Part shown: piece after piece, positions 45,684 through 55,555 of the stretch
Layout of the letters: each line of letters starts with the position of its first letter
Numbering within the stretch: position 1 is the first letter of the stretch
Source: Paenibacillus qinlingensis
GTDB taxonomy: Bacteria; Bacillota; Bacilli; Paenibacillales; NBRC-103111
Reading direction: 5' to 3'
Assembly (NCBI RefSeq): GCF_013204845.1
Contig: NZ_JABMKY010000001.1
Coordinates: 620,001-684,000 of the forward strand
Length of the DNA stretch: 64,000 nucleotides
The notes under the pieces: generated by a model
Seen by the model: the letters and a program-made list of their open reading frames with translations, nothing else
Told to the model about the DNA's origin: nothing
Database searches by the model: none
Made by a program: the position numbers and the translations under genes

Positions 45684-47414
45684 ATGTTCATTCCTGAACA
45701 CTTTCCATTGCATACGCAGATTCAAACACTTCCAATAGAAACGAAACTTACCGAAGTTGCTGAGGCTATGTACAAAGGCACTGCCATACTCGTTCAACAT
45801 AATCACACGACTGTGTTATTCACTCCTGAGGATGCTGAACTTTTGCAGTCCTTTTCTGCTGTGCATGTGGCTGATTTACTTCAAATGACCTCTTTTTTCA
45901 ATACTCCACTGCTTAGCATTGCGAATCTGCTTGCTTTGGATCTTCAGGATCAAGCACTCCCCCAAGGATCGAAACGACACATCCTATGCACGGATGAACT
46001 AGGTACAATAGTAGGTTTTATTACTTTACAAGGGTTTGCTATTTACGCAATGAAAGAGCGGCAGAAGTGGTACGCCTACTTCAGTGCCCTCGCGGATACG
46101 GTGACTGATGCCGTAACTGTTGTTGACCGAGAAGGTGCCGTGATTTGCTGGAACCCAGTTGCAGAAGATCTCTATGGACTGCCGCGTGAAGACATTGTTG
46201 GCAAGCGCATAGGTGAACATTTTGATGTAGAAACCTTGATGGTTTTGAAAATGTTAGATGAGGGCCGGCTCATTCGGAATACGTATCATCGCCCAAGACC
46301 TGACACGCATGTACTCATTAATGCTTCACCGATTAAGGATGCCGAGGGTACGATCATTGGTGGTATTGCAACAGAACAAGATATTACCCAATTGGTGCGA
46401 TTGAACGAACAATTAACTACCGTTGAGTCCGTTGGGCTACCTAATGAAGCTTCGCAAGAAGACCCTTTTGCTCTGATAAAAGGAAAAGGGCCTGCCATCG
46501 GCAAGGTTATCCAATGGGCCAAAAAAGTCGCGGCTACACATACCCCCGTCCTACTCATCGGAGAATCGGGCGTTGGGAAGGAGCAGCTCGCTCAAATCAT
46601 TCATCAATCGAGTTCGCGAAGGGTTCAGCCTTTTTTAACTGTTCATTGCGGTATAGTGCCTGCAGGTATTCTGGAGACGGAGTTGTTCGGTTATCAAGGC
46701 GGGGCATTTAGCGGTAATGAAAGTGGTCAACCGGGCAAATTAGAACTGGCCAAAGAGGGTACACTATTTATTAACGATATTGAGAAAATGTCCCTAGAGC
46801 TCCAAGCCAAGTTATATCGCTACATCACGCAGCAGACACTTGTCCGTTCTGGCGGCAATCAACTGATTAATGTTCAAACGCGCATTATCATTGCGACTAC
46901 GCAGGATCTAGCTAGCAAGGTTGCTTCCCATGATTTTCGAACTGACCTTTACTATGCACTGAATGTCGTTTCCATCCGAATCCCGCCATTGCGTGAACGG
47001 AACGAAGATATCCCGGCGATGGTTCATATGTATCTCAAGCAATTTTCGATGCACTACCAGAAACCAGCACCTACCCTTTCGCCTGAGGTCATTTTGGCAC
47101 TGTCCCAATACGATTGGCCGGGCAACATTCAGGAATTGAAAAATATCATCGAGCGGTGCATTATTTTAAATGAAGATGAGATGATCACGCTTGAACATTT
47201 ACCACCTGCCTTGCAAGAGCAGCAGCCAAGTCTCATTAAGGATACAGAATCCTCAAGTTTTCAACTGAAGGAACAAGCTACGGAAGCAGATGAAATCACG
47301 TTAATCGAAGAAGCTTTAGCCAAAACAGCGGGTAACAAAAGTGCAGCAGCCAAGCTTCTAGGGATTTCTCGCGGAACGCTTTACAATAAGATGAAAGAAT
47401 TTGATTTGGAGTAA
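45684..47414 (+). CDS. PAS-AAA+-Fis transcriptional regulator with altered ATPase motifs
   Basis: A 576-residue regulator built like RocR/BkdR: N-terminal region, PAS domain (about 130-235), AAA+ domain (265-490) and Fis HTH (535-576, ISRGTLYNKMKEF). Walker A is normal (GESGVGKE, 293-300). The sigma-54 loop GAFTGA reads GAFSGN (340-345), Walker B LFLDEI reads LFINDI, the second arginine-finger site DLYYR reads DLYYA (A425), and sensor II in GNVREL reads GNIQEL. It probably regulates putB and rocA, but perhaps without driving sigma-54 (like TyrR). Start at 45684 follows AAAGAGGG. Confidence 0.85.
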   Translation: MFIPEHFPLHTQIQTLPIETKLTEVAEAMYKGTAILVQHNHTTVLFTPEDAELLQSFSAVHVADLLQMTSFFNTPLLSIANLLALDLQDQALPQGSKRHILCTDELGTIVGFITLQGFAIYAMKERQKWYAYFSALADTVTDAVTVVDREGAVICWNPVAEDLYGLPREDIVGKRIGEHFDVETLMVLKMLDEGRLIRNTYHRPRPDTHVLINASPIKDAEGTIIGGIATEQDITQLVRLNEQLTTVESVGLPNEASQEDPFALIKGKGPAIGKVIQWAKKVAATHTPVLLIGESGVGKEQLAQIIHQSSSRRVQPFLTVHCGIVPAGILETELFGYQGGAFSGNESGQPGKLELAKEGTLFINDIEKMSLELQAKLYRYITQQTLVRSGGNQLINVQTRIIIATTQDLASKVASHDFRTDLYYALNVVSIRIPPLRERNEDIPAMVHMYLKQFSMHYQKPAPTLSPEVILALSQYDWPGNIQELKNIIERCIILNEDEMITLEHLPPALQEQQPSLIKDTESSSFQLKEQATEADEITLIEEALAKTAGNKSAAAKLLGISRGTLYNKMKEFDLE

Positions 47415-47441
47415 ATTTATTTGAATAATCCCCCTTAAAGC

Positions 47442-47467
47442 CCTTGAAAATTCCAAGGGTTTTTTTG
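47442..47467 (+). terminator. Terminator of the regulator gene
   Basis: CCCTTG and CAAGGG pair around a seven-base loop and are followed by seven T. Confidence 0.85.
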
Positions 47468-47576
47468 TGCAATTCCTTCAAGAATTTTCTTCACTCTAGC
47501 TTAGTAGAAGGAATAAATTGAAAAGAATTAACTTTTGTTGAATTGGAGGCTATCATCAAAGTGGTCTTGTAAGCAC

Positions 47577-47648
47577 AAGAAAAAGCTCAAGTCACTATCA
47601 TTCATTCCTAGTTGCAGCCATAGGTAATGAATAGTAGTAACATTGAGC
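47577..47648 (-). terminator. Long hairpin after the second collagen-like gene
   Basis: GCTCAA at 47585 pairs with TTGAGC at 47643, with a long imperfect stem inside, including ATTCATTCC/GGTAATGAAT. On the minus strand CTTTTTCTT follows. It starts 24 bases after the stop codon. Its core resembles the hairpin after the third collagen gene. Confidence 0.8.
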
Positions 47649-47672
47649 CCGATTTTATATTAATTTTGAAAA

Positions 47673-49388
47673 TTAATTGATAGTAATACCTGCACTCGCA
47701 TAACCAACAACTGTATGAACAAGAGGAAGGATACTTGTTGCAGTAGTTGTGAAAACCATCATATATCGTGTTGTTGCAGTAACTGGAATAGCAATTGCAG
47801 TATTAATACCACTGCTAATAAATCCAAGATTCACTATACCAGTAAGTGGTGGTGCTAATGTAACTGAAGCACCTGAAACTGGAGTAAAGTTATTACTGTT
47901 TGCTGGTGCACTGTATAACTCTGCTCTTATGGTAACTGTTGTTCCAAGAAGGAGATTTAATCCTATTGTTTCACTAAAGGATGCTGAGATTGATGTGATC
48001 ACTCCATCTCTTGGTACAGAAAATGCAAAGTCAAGTATTGGACCAACTATTGTACCTGTTAAATCAATTACTGGACCAGGAAGTATTGTGACATTTGGAG
48101 CCGAACTTCCAAATCCAACTAAACCTGCTGTTCCAACGAGTCCTGACAAAAGAGTTGTCATTACTATTGGACCACCAGATGCAAAAGGAATTATCGAGCC
48201 TGTGCCTGGTAGACCTGTTGCTCCGGTTGCTCCAACTGCTCCCGTTTCACCTGCTGCTCCGGCTGCTCCCGTTGCTCCGGTTGCTCCAGTTGCTCCAATT
48301 GCTCCTACCGTTCCGGCTGCTCCCGTGGCTCCTGTTGCTCCAGTTGCTCCAACTGCTCCAGTTTCACCTGCTGCTCCGGCTGCTCCCGTTGCTCCGGTTG
48401 CTCCAGTTGCTCCAATTGCTCCTGTTTCACCTGCTGATCCGGCTGCCCCCGTGGCTCCGGTTGCTCCGGTGGCTCCGGTGGCTCCTGCCGCTCCAACTGC
48501 TCCTGCTACTCCTGTGGCTCCGGTGGCTCCTGCTACTCCAGCTGTTCCAGCTGCTCCGGTGGCTCCGGTGGCTCCTGCTACTCCTGCTGCTCCGGCTGCT
48601 CCCGTTGCTCCGGTTGCTCCAGTTTCACCTACTCCTGGTCCCGTTGGTCCCATCGGTCCCATTGGACCCATTGGACCCATTGCTCCTACACCCGTTGGCC
48701 CCATTGGACCCATTGCTCCTACACCCGTTGGTCCCATTGGACCCATTGGACCCATTGGACCCATTGGACCCATTGGACCCATTGCTCCTACACCCGCTGG
48801 ACCTGTTGGCCCCATAGGTCCTGCTAATCCTGGTGCACCAGTTGGTCCAGTGCCCCCAATTCCGTAAGGTCCTGTTGCTCCACGAGGTCCTGTATCACCC
48901 TGCGGTCCCATTGGTCCCATTGGTCCATGGTGTCCATGGTGTCCATGTTCCCCTTTAGGGCCAGTTGGACCTGTATGGCCTCTTTTACCTCTATCGCCAT
49001 CGTCACCTTTTTTGCCTTTTGGCCCTTTTGGCCCTGTTGCTCCTGTTGCTCCGATTGCTCCGATTGCTCCTGTTGCTCCTGTTGCTCCATTTGCACCAGT
49101 TGCACCGTGTGCTCCTGCTTCTCCAGTTGCCCCTGTTGCACCAGCCGCTCCAGCCGCTCCTGTGAAACCTCTAAAACCGCGTGGACCGCGATCTCCTTTT
49201 GGGCCTTTTTTACAGCATTTCCGCTTGATTTTCACAAATACAATTTTGTGACAGTGTTTCTTCACTCTTTTCTTACGTTTATGGCAGCCGCATCCACTTA
49301 CTTTATGGAGCTTCGCCCCACTTTTTTTATTAATTATACGCTTCTTTACTGTCGTGGTACTTTTCTTTTTGCCAACTAAGAGACTCAA
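47673..49388 (-). CDS. Collagen-like protein with BclB-type C-terminal domain (571 residues)
   Basis: The first 60 residues are very rich in Lys, Cys and His ([31 protein letters not shown]). Residues about 62-394 are Gly-X-Y repeats, first charged ([19 protein letters not shown]), then GPMGPMGPM and GATGAT blocks with several two- and four-residue interruptions (GPTGVGAM). The last 177 residues match the BclB C-terminal domain ([32 protein letters not shown]), known from Bacillus exosporium glycoproteins. A TTG start follows AGGAGGTG. Likely exposed on the spore surface, with Cys cross-links anchoring it (inference). Confidence 0.88.
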   Translation of the reverse strand: MSLLVGKKKSTTTVKKRIINKKSGAKLHKVSGCGCHKRKKRVKKHCHKIVFVKIKRKCCKKGPKGDRGPRGFRGFTGAAGAAGATGATGEAGAHGATGANGATGATGAIGAIGATGATGPKGPKGKKGDDGDRGKRGHTGPTGPKGEHGHHGHHGPMGPMGPQGDTGPRGATGPYGIGGTGPTGAPGLAGPMGPTGPAGVGAMGPMGPMGPMGPMGPMGPTGVGAMGPMGPTGVGAMGPMGPMGPMGPTGPGVGETGATGATGAAGAAGVAGATGATGAAGTAGVAGATGATGVAGAVGAAGATGATGATGATGAAGSAGETGAIGATGATGATGAAGAAGETGAVGATGATGATGAAGTVGAIGATGATGATGAAGAAGETGAVGATGATGLPGTGSIIPFASGGPIVMTTLLSGLVGTAGLVGFGSSAPNVTILPGPVIDLTGTIVGPILDFAFSVPRDGVITSISASFSETIGLNLLLGTTVTIRAELYSAPANSNNFTPVSGASVTLAPPLTGIVNLGFISSGINTAIAIPVTATTRYMMVFTTTATSILPLVHTVVGYASAGITIN

Positions 49389-49656
49389 TTACAACACCTC
49401 CTGTGATGCTTCATCATACGGATTATCACAGAGGTTTGTCTGTACTTTTTGGCAATAGATGGTTGTCCATTCCAAAATATGCATATGACTATATGTAGTG
49501 AAAATGCGATTCTTCTATAGAAGCAAGTGTCAAGCTATTAGGATGATGAATGGTTAGCCGCTACCAAAATAATATGACGTACAGATAGTATTATTATAGT
49601 AAACAAGGTGATTTGGATATTAATACTGTTAAATATGAAATAATTTTAAAACATTG
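49389..49656. other. Noncoding region upstream of the second collagen-like gene
   Basis: No protein-coding signal seen. On the minus strand it holds the leader and presumably a sporulation promoter of the 571-residue collagen gene; several CATA sequences near 49480-49500 resemble sigma-K -10 boxes, but no convincing -35 partner was identified. The remainder is AT-rich. Confidence 0.3.
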
Positions 49657-49729
49657 CAAAAAAAACTCTATCTCCTAGATTTCATTCCCACCAAACATCA
49701 TAGGGTAATGAAAACTAACAGAATAGAGT
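49657..49729 (-). terminator. Long hairpin terminator after the third collagen-like gene
   Basis: ACTCTAT at 49665-49671 pairs with ATAGAGT at 49723-49729; inside, TTTCATTCCC pairs with GGGTAATGAAA. On the minus strand eight T follow. The inner core matches that of the hairpin at 47577. Confidence 0.88.
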
Positions 49730-49768
49730 CAATTTCTAAATTAAGTTTTGAATAGTATTTTAGAACTA

Positions 49769-52216
49769 TTAGTTAAGTGTAATACCTGCACTTGCATAAC
49801 CAACAACAGTATTAATTAGTGAAATACCTGCTGAAGTAGCAGAAAACACCATTAACAGACGTGTTTGCGCTGGAACAGTAATTGATAAACCTGTAGTATT
49901 ACCACTAGTAATATCTCCTAATGATATGGGGGTTGCAAGTCCTGGTGTTAATGTTACGATTGCACCTGGAACTGGCGTAAACGAATTGCTGGTTGCCGTT
50001 GCGCTATATAGTCGTGCAGTTACTGTAATTGTCGTTCCTATGCCGAGCGCTAATGCTACAGTCTCACTGAAGAACGCTGAAATGTCTGTTATAGTTGATA
50101 TTCTAGATACAGAAAATGCAAAATCAAGTAAAGGACCCGCAATAGTACCAGTTAAATCGATTACTGGACCAGGTAATAAGGTAACGTTAGAAACTGAACT
50201 TCCAAATCCCACCAGTCCTGCTGTTCCAGCTAAACCTAATGCAACAGTTGTCAAAGTAATTGGTCCACCAGATGCAAATGGAACAAACGCTCCTGTTCCT
50301 GGAATTCCTGTCGCTCCTGTTGCTCCAATTACTCCTGTTGCTCCAGTTGCTCCGGTTGCTCCTACTGCTCCGGTTGCACCAGTAGCTCCGGTTGCTCCTA
50401 CTGCTCCTGTCGCTCCTGTTGCTCCTGTTGCTCCAGTTGCTCCTACTGCTCCTTCTGCTCCGGTTGCACCCGTTGCTCCTGTTGGTCCCTGTGGACCACC
50501 AGCTGGTCCCGTTGCTCCGGTTGCTCCTATGTCACCAGTTGCACCTGTTGCTCCGGTTGCTCCAACTGCCCCAACTGCACCTGTTGCTCCGGTTGCTCCT
50601 GTCGCACCTACTGCCCCAACTGCTCCTGTTGCTCCCGTTGCTCCGGTTGCTCCAACTGCACCTGTTGCTCCGGTTGCTCCGGTTGCTCCGGTTGCTCCAA
50701 CTGCTCCATCTACACCTGTTGCTCCGGTTGCTCCTGTCGCACCTACTGCCCCAACTGCACCTGTTGCTCCCGTTGCTCCTGTCGCACCTACTGCCCCAAC
50801 TGCACCTGTTGCTCCCGTTGCTCCGGTTGCTCCGGTTGCTCCAACTGCTCCATCTACGCCTGTTGCTCCGGTTGCACCTGTTGCTCCAACTGCTCCAGTT
50901 GCACCCGTTGCTCCTGTTGCCCCAACTGCTCCAACTGAACCCGTTGCTCCGGTTGCTCCGGTTGCTCCAACTGCACCTGTCGCTCCCGTTGCTCCGGTTG
51001 CTCCAACTGCTCCATCTACGCCTGTAGCTCCGGTTGCCCCTGTTGCTCCAACTGCTCCAACTGCTCCCGTTGCTCCGGTTGCTCCATCTACACCCGTTGC
51101 TCCGGTTGCACCTGTTGCTCCAACTGCTCCAACTGCACCCGTTGCTCCGGTTGCTCCCGTTGCTCCAACTGCTCCATCTACGCCTGTAGCTCCGGTTGCC
51201 CCTGTTGCTCCAACTAATCCAACTGCACCCGTTGCTCCCGTTGCTCCCGTTGCTCCAACTGCTCCATCTACACCCGTGGCTCCGGTTGCCCCTGTTGCTC
51301 CAACTAATCCAACTGCACCCGTTGCTCCCGTGGCTCCTACTGCTCCATCTACACCCGTGGCTCCGGTTGCTCCGGTAGCTCCAACTAATCCAACTGCACC
51401 CGTTGCTCCCGTGGCTCCTACTGCTCCTTCTATGCCCGTTGCTCCGGTTGCTCCGGTTGCTCCAACTATTCCATCTGCACCTGTAGCTCCTGTTGCTCCT
51501 GTTGCCCCGGCAACTCCTGTTGCACCTCCGGGTGGACCTTGTTCACCTACAGGACCAGTTGCACCTGTAGCTCCTGCAGCTCCTGTTGCTCCAGTAGCTC
51601 CTGTAGCTCCTGTAGCTCCTATAGTTCCTGTCACACCAGTAGCTCCTGCAGCTCCTGTTGCTCCAGTAGCTCCTGTAGCTCCTGTAGCTCCTATAGTTCC
51701 TGTCACACCAGTAGCTCCTGCTGCTCCGGTTGCTCCGGTTGCACCCGTAGCTCCTGTCGCACCTGTAATTCCTGTCACACCAGTTGCTCCTACTGCTCCT
51801 GTTGCCCCTGTAGCACCTGTAGCTCCTACTGCTCCTACAGCTCCTGTAACACCTGTTGCTCCTGTAGCACCTGCAGCACCCATGGCTCCAGTTGCCCCTG
51901 CTGCTCCTGTCGCACCAGTTGCTCCTGCTGCTCCTGTCGCACCAGTTGCTCCTGTTGCTCCTATAGGACCACCTTCATAAGGAAATTCAATTTCAATTTC
52001 CTCACCATTGTACAATTCAATTTCAATTTCTGAGACTTCATACCACTCTATGTCTTCTAAAAAATCCTCAAGTTCAGACATTCTTTGAATGGGGCCATCG
52101 CCTATTTCAAACTTTATTTTGTATTCTTCCTCGTTAAAATACTCGATTTCAATTTTTCTGATATTCATAATTCCAATAATTCCTACTAAATTCATTAACT
52201 GAGCAAGTTTACTCAA
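49769..52216 (-). CDS. Collagen-like protein with acidic N-terminus and BclB-type tail (815 residues)
   Basis: Residues 1-85 are unlike the other two: a short hydrophobic start, then two related acidic beta-type segments ([18 protein letters not shown] and [17 protein letters not shown]), each followed by GDGPI or EGGPI. Residues 86-639 are about 184 Gly-X-Thr triplets with two single-Gly phase breaks (GPAGGPQGP near 50482-50510; [11 protein letters not shown] near 51521-51560). The C-terminal 176 residues are a BclB-type domain; 46 of its first 60 residues equal those of the neighbouring 571-residue protein. TTG start eight bases after AAGGAGGTG. Probably a spore-surface filament protein. 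Confidence 0.88.
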   Translation of the reverse strand: MSKLAQLMNLVGIIGIMNIRKIEIEYFNEEEYKIKFEIGDGPIQRMSELEDFLEDIEWYEVSEIEIELYNGEEIEIEFPYEGGPIGATGATGATGAAGATGATGAAGATGAMGAAGATGATGVTGAVGAVGATGATGATGAVGATGVTGITGATGATGATGATGAAGATGVTGTIGATGATGATGATGAAGATGVTGTIGATGATGATGATGAAGATGATGPVGEQGPPGGATGVAGATGATGATGADGIVGATGATGATGIEGAVGATGATGAVGLVGATGATGATGVDGAVGATGATGAVGLVGATGATGATGVDGAVGATGATGATGAVGLVGATGATGATGVDGAVGATGATGATGAVGAVGATGATGATGVDGATGATGAVGAVGATGATGATGVDGAVGATGATGATGAVGATGATGATGSVGAVGATGATGATGAVGATGATGATGVDGAVGATGATGATGATGAVGAVGATGATGATGAVGAVGATGATGATGVDGAVGATGATGATGATGAVGATGATGATGAVGAVGATGATGATGAVGAVGATGATGATGDIGATGATGPAGGPQGPTGATGATGAEGAVGATGATGATGATGAVGATGATGATGAVGATGATGATGVIGATGATGIPGTGAFVPFASGGPITLTTVALGLAGTAGLVGFGSSVSNVTLLPGPVIDLTGTIAGPLLDFAFSVSRISTITDISAFFSETVALALGIGTTITVTARLYSATATSNSFTPVPGAIVTLTPGLATPISLGDITSGNTTGLSITVPAQTRLLMVFSATSAGISLINTVVGYASAGITLN

Positions 52217-52509
52217 CGTACTTACACCTCCTTATGATTTTGAATACTAGTTACATGCAACCGAGATACATTTTCTGTTAATAGAACCAACCTCCCTTAA
52301 TTAAAAATGAAACTACTCTAGTTTCCTCGTATATTATATGTGTACAAACTTTCCGTGCATGGACGAATGAGAGAGGACATATGCCGCAAAAAACATTATT
52401 TGTAAATAATTGATTGATTTAGGTGCTGAAATTCGTGATGCAAGCCTTCCACCTCACTTCTAAACACATTATGAACATGGAATAGTTGATAGATTTCAAG
52501 TCATATGTA
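52217..52509. other. Noncoding gap between collagen gene and methyltransferase gene
   Basis: No gene recognised. The part near 52217-52330 is the leader of the 815-residue collagen gene on the minus strand. Short frames around 52380-52490 have no support and may be remnants. Confidence 0.3.
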
Positions 52510-52558
52510 CTGCAAAAAGAAGCGGCTGCACCCAATTTCATGGGGGGCCGCTTCTTTT
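52510..52558 (-). terminator. Terminator of the methyltransferase gene
   Basis: AAGAAGCGGC and GCCGCTTCTT form a ten-base-pair stem with an inner CCC/GGG pair; on the minus strand TTCTTTTTG follows. The stem begins at the stop codon. Confidence 0.9.
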
Positions 52559-53258
52559 ATAAACCTGAGGTGTCCATGATAAACTGCATCACTACATCTC
52601 CTCTTGTGTCTTTCGGTACAAGGATACCTAAGCCATTATTCGTGTTAACACGGTGAAAGCTGAGAGAAAAAGCCGTTACCTTTAGAAAATCTTCAATTGC
52701 CGTCAACACACCGTTTTCTTCCCCATACTCATTCATCGCATTGTGCTGATCTTCATTAATGCCCCCTGTATCAACAAGCTCACTGGAACCAGCTCTTATC
52801 CCTTTTTTAGCATGCGGTTTTTGATATTGGAGAGGAATGGTTTCCGGAAAGTAATACGAATCACGTCTTCCATATGGCCACTCCGTATCATGAAGAATAA
52901 CAATCGGAAATTCACCTGTTTTTGTTGCTATTTGCTCAATGGCCATTAATTCATGATATACGGTATACCAATTGTGGTCTCCGTCTATTAGAACCAGATC
53001 AGCAGTTTCGATCTCTGATAATATCTCCAGACTGTGCTTTTTATGAAGGACTAATTCCTCAGAAAATACAGCTTCATAAGCATAAGTATTAAATCCCGGT
53101 GCAGGATCAATAACTGTTAGCTTACTGTTCATCATTTTACAGAACTCAAGTAATTTAATCGTTGAACGACCTGCTAAGAAGACTCCAATTTCTACAATGT
53201 GAGAAGGCTCATATTTGATTAGAATAGGTTTAATTATTTTTTCAAAAAACCGTTCCAT
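52557..53258 (-). CDS. Class I SAM-dependent methyltransferase (Methyltransf_24-like)
   Basis: A 233-residue protein with a Rossmann methyltransferase core: motif I VEIGVFLAGRST, VIDPAPG at the end of strand 2, and LVLIDGDHNWYTV, then VILHDTEWPYGRRD. This pattern is common in enzymes that methylate sugars or small hydroxyl groups and that occur in surface-polysaccharide clusters. Its substrate is not evident. With the neighbouring glycosyltransferases it may decorate glycans, for example on the collagen-like proteins (inference). AAGGAG precedes the ATG. Confidence 0.75.
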   Translation of the reverse strand: MERFFEKIIKPILIKYEPSHIVEIGVFLAGRSTIKLLEFCKMMNSKLTVIDPAPGFNTYAYEAVFSEELVLHKKHSLEILSEIETADLVLIDGDHNWYTVYHELMAIEQIATKTGEFPIVILHDTEWPYGRRDSYYFPETIPLQYQKPHAKKGIRAGSSELVDTGGINEDQHNAMNEYGEENGVLTAIEDFLKVTAFSLSFHRVNTNNGLGILVPKDTRGDVVMQFIMDTSGL

Positions 53259-53408
53259 GCCACAACTCCTTTTTGATCACCATATTCTTCCAAAGGAAAT
53301 TTGGTTCCCTATAACTTCATTTACATGCCGTGCCCTCTTTATGAAATTATGAATAGTTTAGAAAGACCAGGTTGGATTTTATCCCTACAAAGAAAGTGAG
53401 TGAACACG

Positions 53409-54506
53409 TTGATTACCATAAGTCTTTGCCTTATCGTTAAAAATGAGGAGAAAACACTTCGGTCTTGTTTATCTTCCGTTGCAAAAGCGGTTGATGAGAT
53501 CATCATCGTAGATACTGGTTCTACCGACCAAACGAAATCGATTGCAAGCTCCTTTACAGATCGTATTTACGATTTCAAATGGATAGATGATTTCTCCGCA
53601 GCCCGTAACTTTGCTTTCCGGCAAGCCACGAAAGATTACATTCTATGGTTGGATGCCGATGATATTTTGAAGGAAGAAGATGGAAACAAGCTCATAGCGT
53701 TAAAAGCAGATCTGGCTTCTTCCGTCGATTCAGTAACGATGTTTTATAATTATGCGTTTGATGAATTTGGCACCCCTACTTTCAGATTCAAGCGAAATCG
53801 GTTGGTAAAACGGGAAAATCAGTTCAAATGGCATGGAGCGATTCACGAATATTTAGAGGTTAGCGGAAATATTGTGGACTCTGACATTACCGTAACGCAT
53901 TGCAGAATCCATACGAAGAACGACAGGAATCTCAAAATATTCCAGAACAGGTTGTTGCGCGGAGAGACATTCACGCCAAGGGATTTATATTACTACGCGA
54001 ATGAATTAAAAGATCATAACAAGTACCCAAAAGCAATTATTTACTACAATAAATTTCTAGCGACTGGAAAAGGCTGGGTGGAAGATGAAATTTCCTCCTG
54101 CAGCAATCTAGCGGATTGTTACAATGAACTAGGTAACAGTAAAATGGAACTCCAATCCATATTCCGATCCTTCCAATATAATAGTCCACGTGCCGAGTTC
54201 TGCTGCCGTCTAGGCTATTATTTTCTGAACCGCAAGCATTACGAACCAGCCATTTTTTGGTATAAATTGGCGACGGAATTGCAGGTTCCTACACACAATT
54301 GGGGATTTTCAAATCCTAAATTTTCAACATGGCTGCCACATCTCCAACTCTGTGTCTGTTACGACCATATAGGGCAACACGCCAGTGCTTATAAGCACAA
54401 TGAAATTGCCCGGGGCTATAGACCCGACGACCGCAATATACGGCATAATAAAAAGTACCTTGAATCCGTCCTGCATATCTCAGAGAGCTCCGAATCTACT
54501 GAATAA
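53409..54506 (+). CDS. Family 2 glycosyltransferase with C-terminal TPR-like region
   Basis: About 365 residues. The GT-A domain has ISLCLIVKNEEKTLRSCL, VDTGSTDQT and the metal-binding DxD in LWLDADDIL, followed by helical repeats (about 200-350) such as RDLYYYANELKDHNKYPKAI. This architecture is widespread in Bacillota as SunS-like or tetratricopeptide glycosyltransferases, some of which glycosylate peptides. Start is either the TTG at 53409 or a GTG three codons upstream at 53400; ribosome site is weak. It converges with the next glycosyltransferase. Confidence 0.82.
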   Translation: MITISLCLIVKNEEKTLRSCLSSVAKAVDEIIIVDTGSTDQTKSIASSFTDRIYDFKWIDDFSAARNFAFRQATKDYILWLDADDILKEEDGNKLIALKADLASSVDSVTMFYNYAFDEFGTPTFRFKRNRLVKRENQFKWHGAIHEYLEVSGNIVDSDITVTHCRIHTKNDRNLKIFQNRLLRGETFTPRDLYYYANELKDHNKYPKAIIYYNKFLATGKGWVEDEISSCSNLADCYNELGNSKMELQSIFRSFQYNSPRAEFCCRLGYYFLNRKHYEPAIFWYKLATELQVPTHNWGFSNPKFSTWLPHLQLCVCYDHIGQHASAYKHNEIARGYRPDDRNIRHNKKYLESVLHISESSESTE

Positions 54507-54509
54507 ACG

Positions 54510-54555
54510 AACAGCGGCTGCGCCCATTGGTACGAGGCGAAGCCGCTGTTTTTAA
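54510..54555. terminator. Bidirectional terminator between two glycosyltransferase genes
   Basis: AACAGCGGCT at 54510-54519 pairs with AGCCGCTGTT at 54541-54550, then TTT. It shares the stretch GCGGCTGC(A/G)CCCA with the terminator at 52510. Confidence 0.88.
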
Positions 54556-54561
54556 ATGGTA

Positions 54562-55521
54562 TCAACTTTCTTCCTCCAATATGGTTCGGTAAATTTCAAG
54601 ATACTTGTCTGTCATCCCACTCGTTGTAAAATGTTCCAGCACATATTCGCGGAGCTCATAAGGATCCGGCAATGTCCCCTGCATCAATTTATTCGTCATC
54701 TCTTGGACGGAGTGGCAGATCAATTGAGGAAACCCGCTCATCACCTCAGGAACAGATCCATTCGGCAAGGCCAAGACAGGTGTTCCACATGCCATAGCTT
54801 CAATCATGACGAGCCCAAAGGGTTCCTCCACCAGCGTCGGAAACAACATGCATTTGGCATGCTTCAATAAATCTTGGCGCGCTTGCCCTCCGACTTCACC
54901 GACATATTGAATAGTTGGATTCAGCATGGTTTTGGAAAGAATTTCTTTATGGAAATAGTCATGATCATAAACGGGGCCAGCAATAATTAACTTTTGGCCT
55001 GCTCGCTCTGCCGCTTCAATCGCATGATGAACGCCTTTATAAGGAATAATAGCTCCGATGAAAAGCAGATAGTCACCTTTTTGATCAGAGAATTGAAATT
55101 CATCCGGGTTTAAACCGTTATAAACGACATGATCCTGAGGCCCGCCGAACAAGTCCCGATGCCTTTTGCTTAAATATACGGGATGTTTAACTGGATTGGT
55201 TAATGGATTATGGATCGTACAAACGGTTGGAATAGCAAGTTTTTTCTGACCGACAACAGAAAGCTGCGTATGATCATGAATAATATCTACCCCAGGTGGC
55301 AATGTCAGTTTTACAAAGCTAGGAATCTGCCACATGTCATGACCCTCATGTAAATAAGGCATCAGTTTCCCTCGAATCTGACTTCCAAACGGAGCATAGA
55401 GAATAACTTCATGCCCACGGTCTACAAGCTCCTCTGCCAGCGTATAAACAACTCGCTCTATACCGCCGTATTTTACGGGTGGAACGGGAAGATAATCTGG
55501 ACTTATCAACGCAATCCTCAT
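54562..55521 (-). CDS. Family 4 glycosyltransferase
   Basis: A 319-residue GT-B enzyme, shorter than the usual 370-400. N-terminus MRIALISPDYLPVPPVKYGGIERVVYTLAEEL is the acceptor-domain glycine loop; the donor domain has YLLFIGAIIPYKGVHHAIEAA and the retaining E-x7-E motif EEPFGLVMIEAMACGTPVLA. It transfers a nucleotide-activated sugar with retention. AGGAGG precedes the ATG. Likely works with the two GT2 enzymes nearby on a surface glycan. Confidence 0.88.
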   Translation of the reverse strand: MRIALISPDYLPVPPVKYGGIERVVYTLAEELVDRGHEVILYAPFGSQIRGKLMPYLHEGHDMWQIPSFVKLTLPPGVDIIHDHTQLSVVGQKKLAIPTVCTIHNPLTNPVKHPVYLSKRHRDLFGGPQDHVVYNGLNPDEFQFSDQKGDYLLFIGAIIPYKGVHHAIEAAERAGQKLIIAGPVYDHDYFHKEILSKTMLNPTIQYVGEVGGQARQDLLKHAKCMLFPTLVEEPFGLVMIEAMACGTPVLALPNGSVPEVMSGFPQLICHSVQEMTNKLMQGTLPDPYELREYVLEHFTTSGMTDKYLEIYRTILEEES

Positions 55522-55555
55522 TCCTTATCCCTCCTACAAGTTATCAAAAACGAAA

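Noticed and set aside
47749..48867. A 372-residue plus-strand frame opposite the 571-residue collagen gene
   Set aside because: Antisense shadow of the BclB domain and triplets.
49926..51980. A 684-residue plus-strand frame opposite the 815-residue collagen gene
   Set aside because: Same artefact of the repeat on the opposite strand; the minus-strand protein has proper start, domains and terminator.
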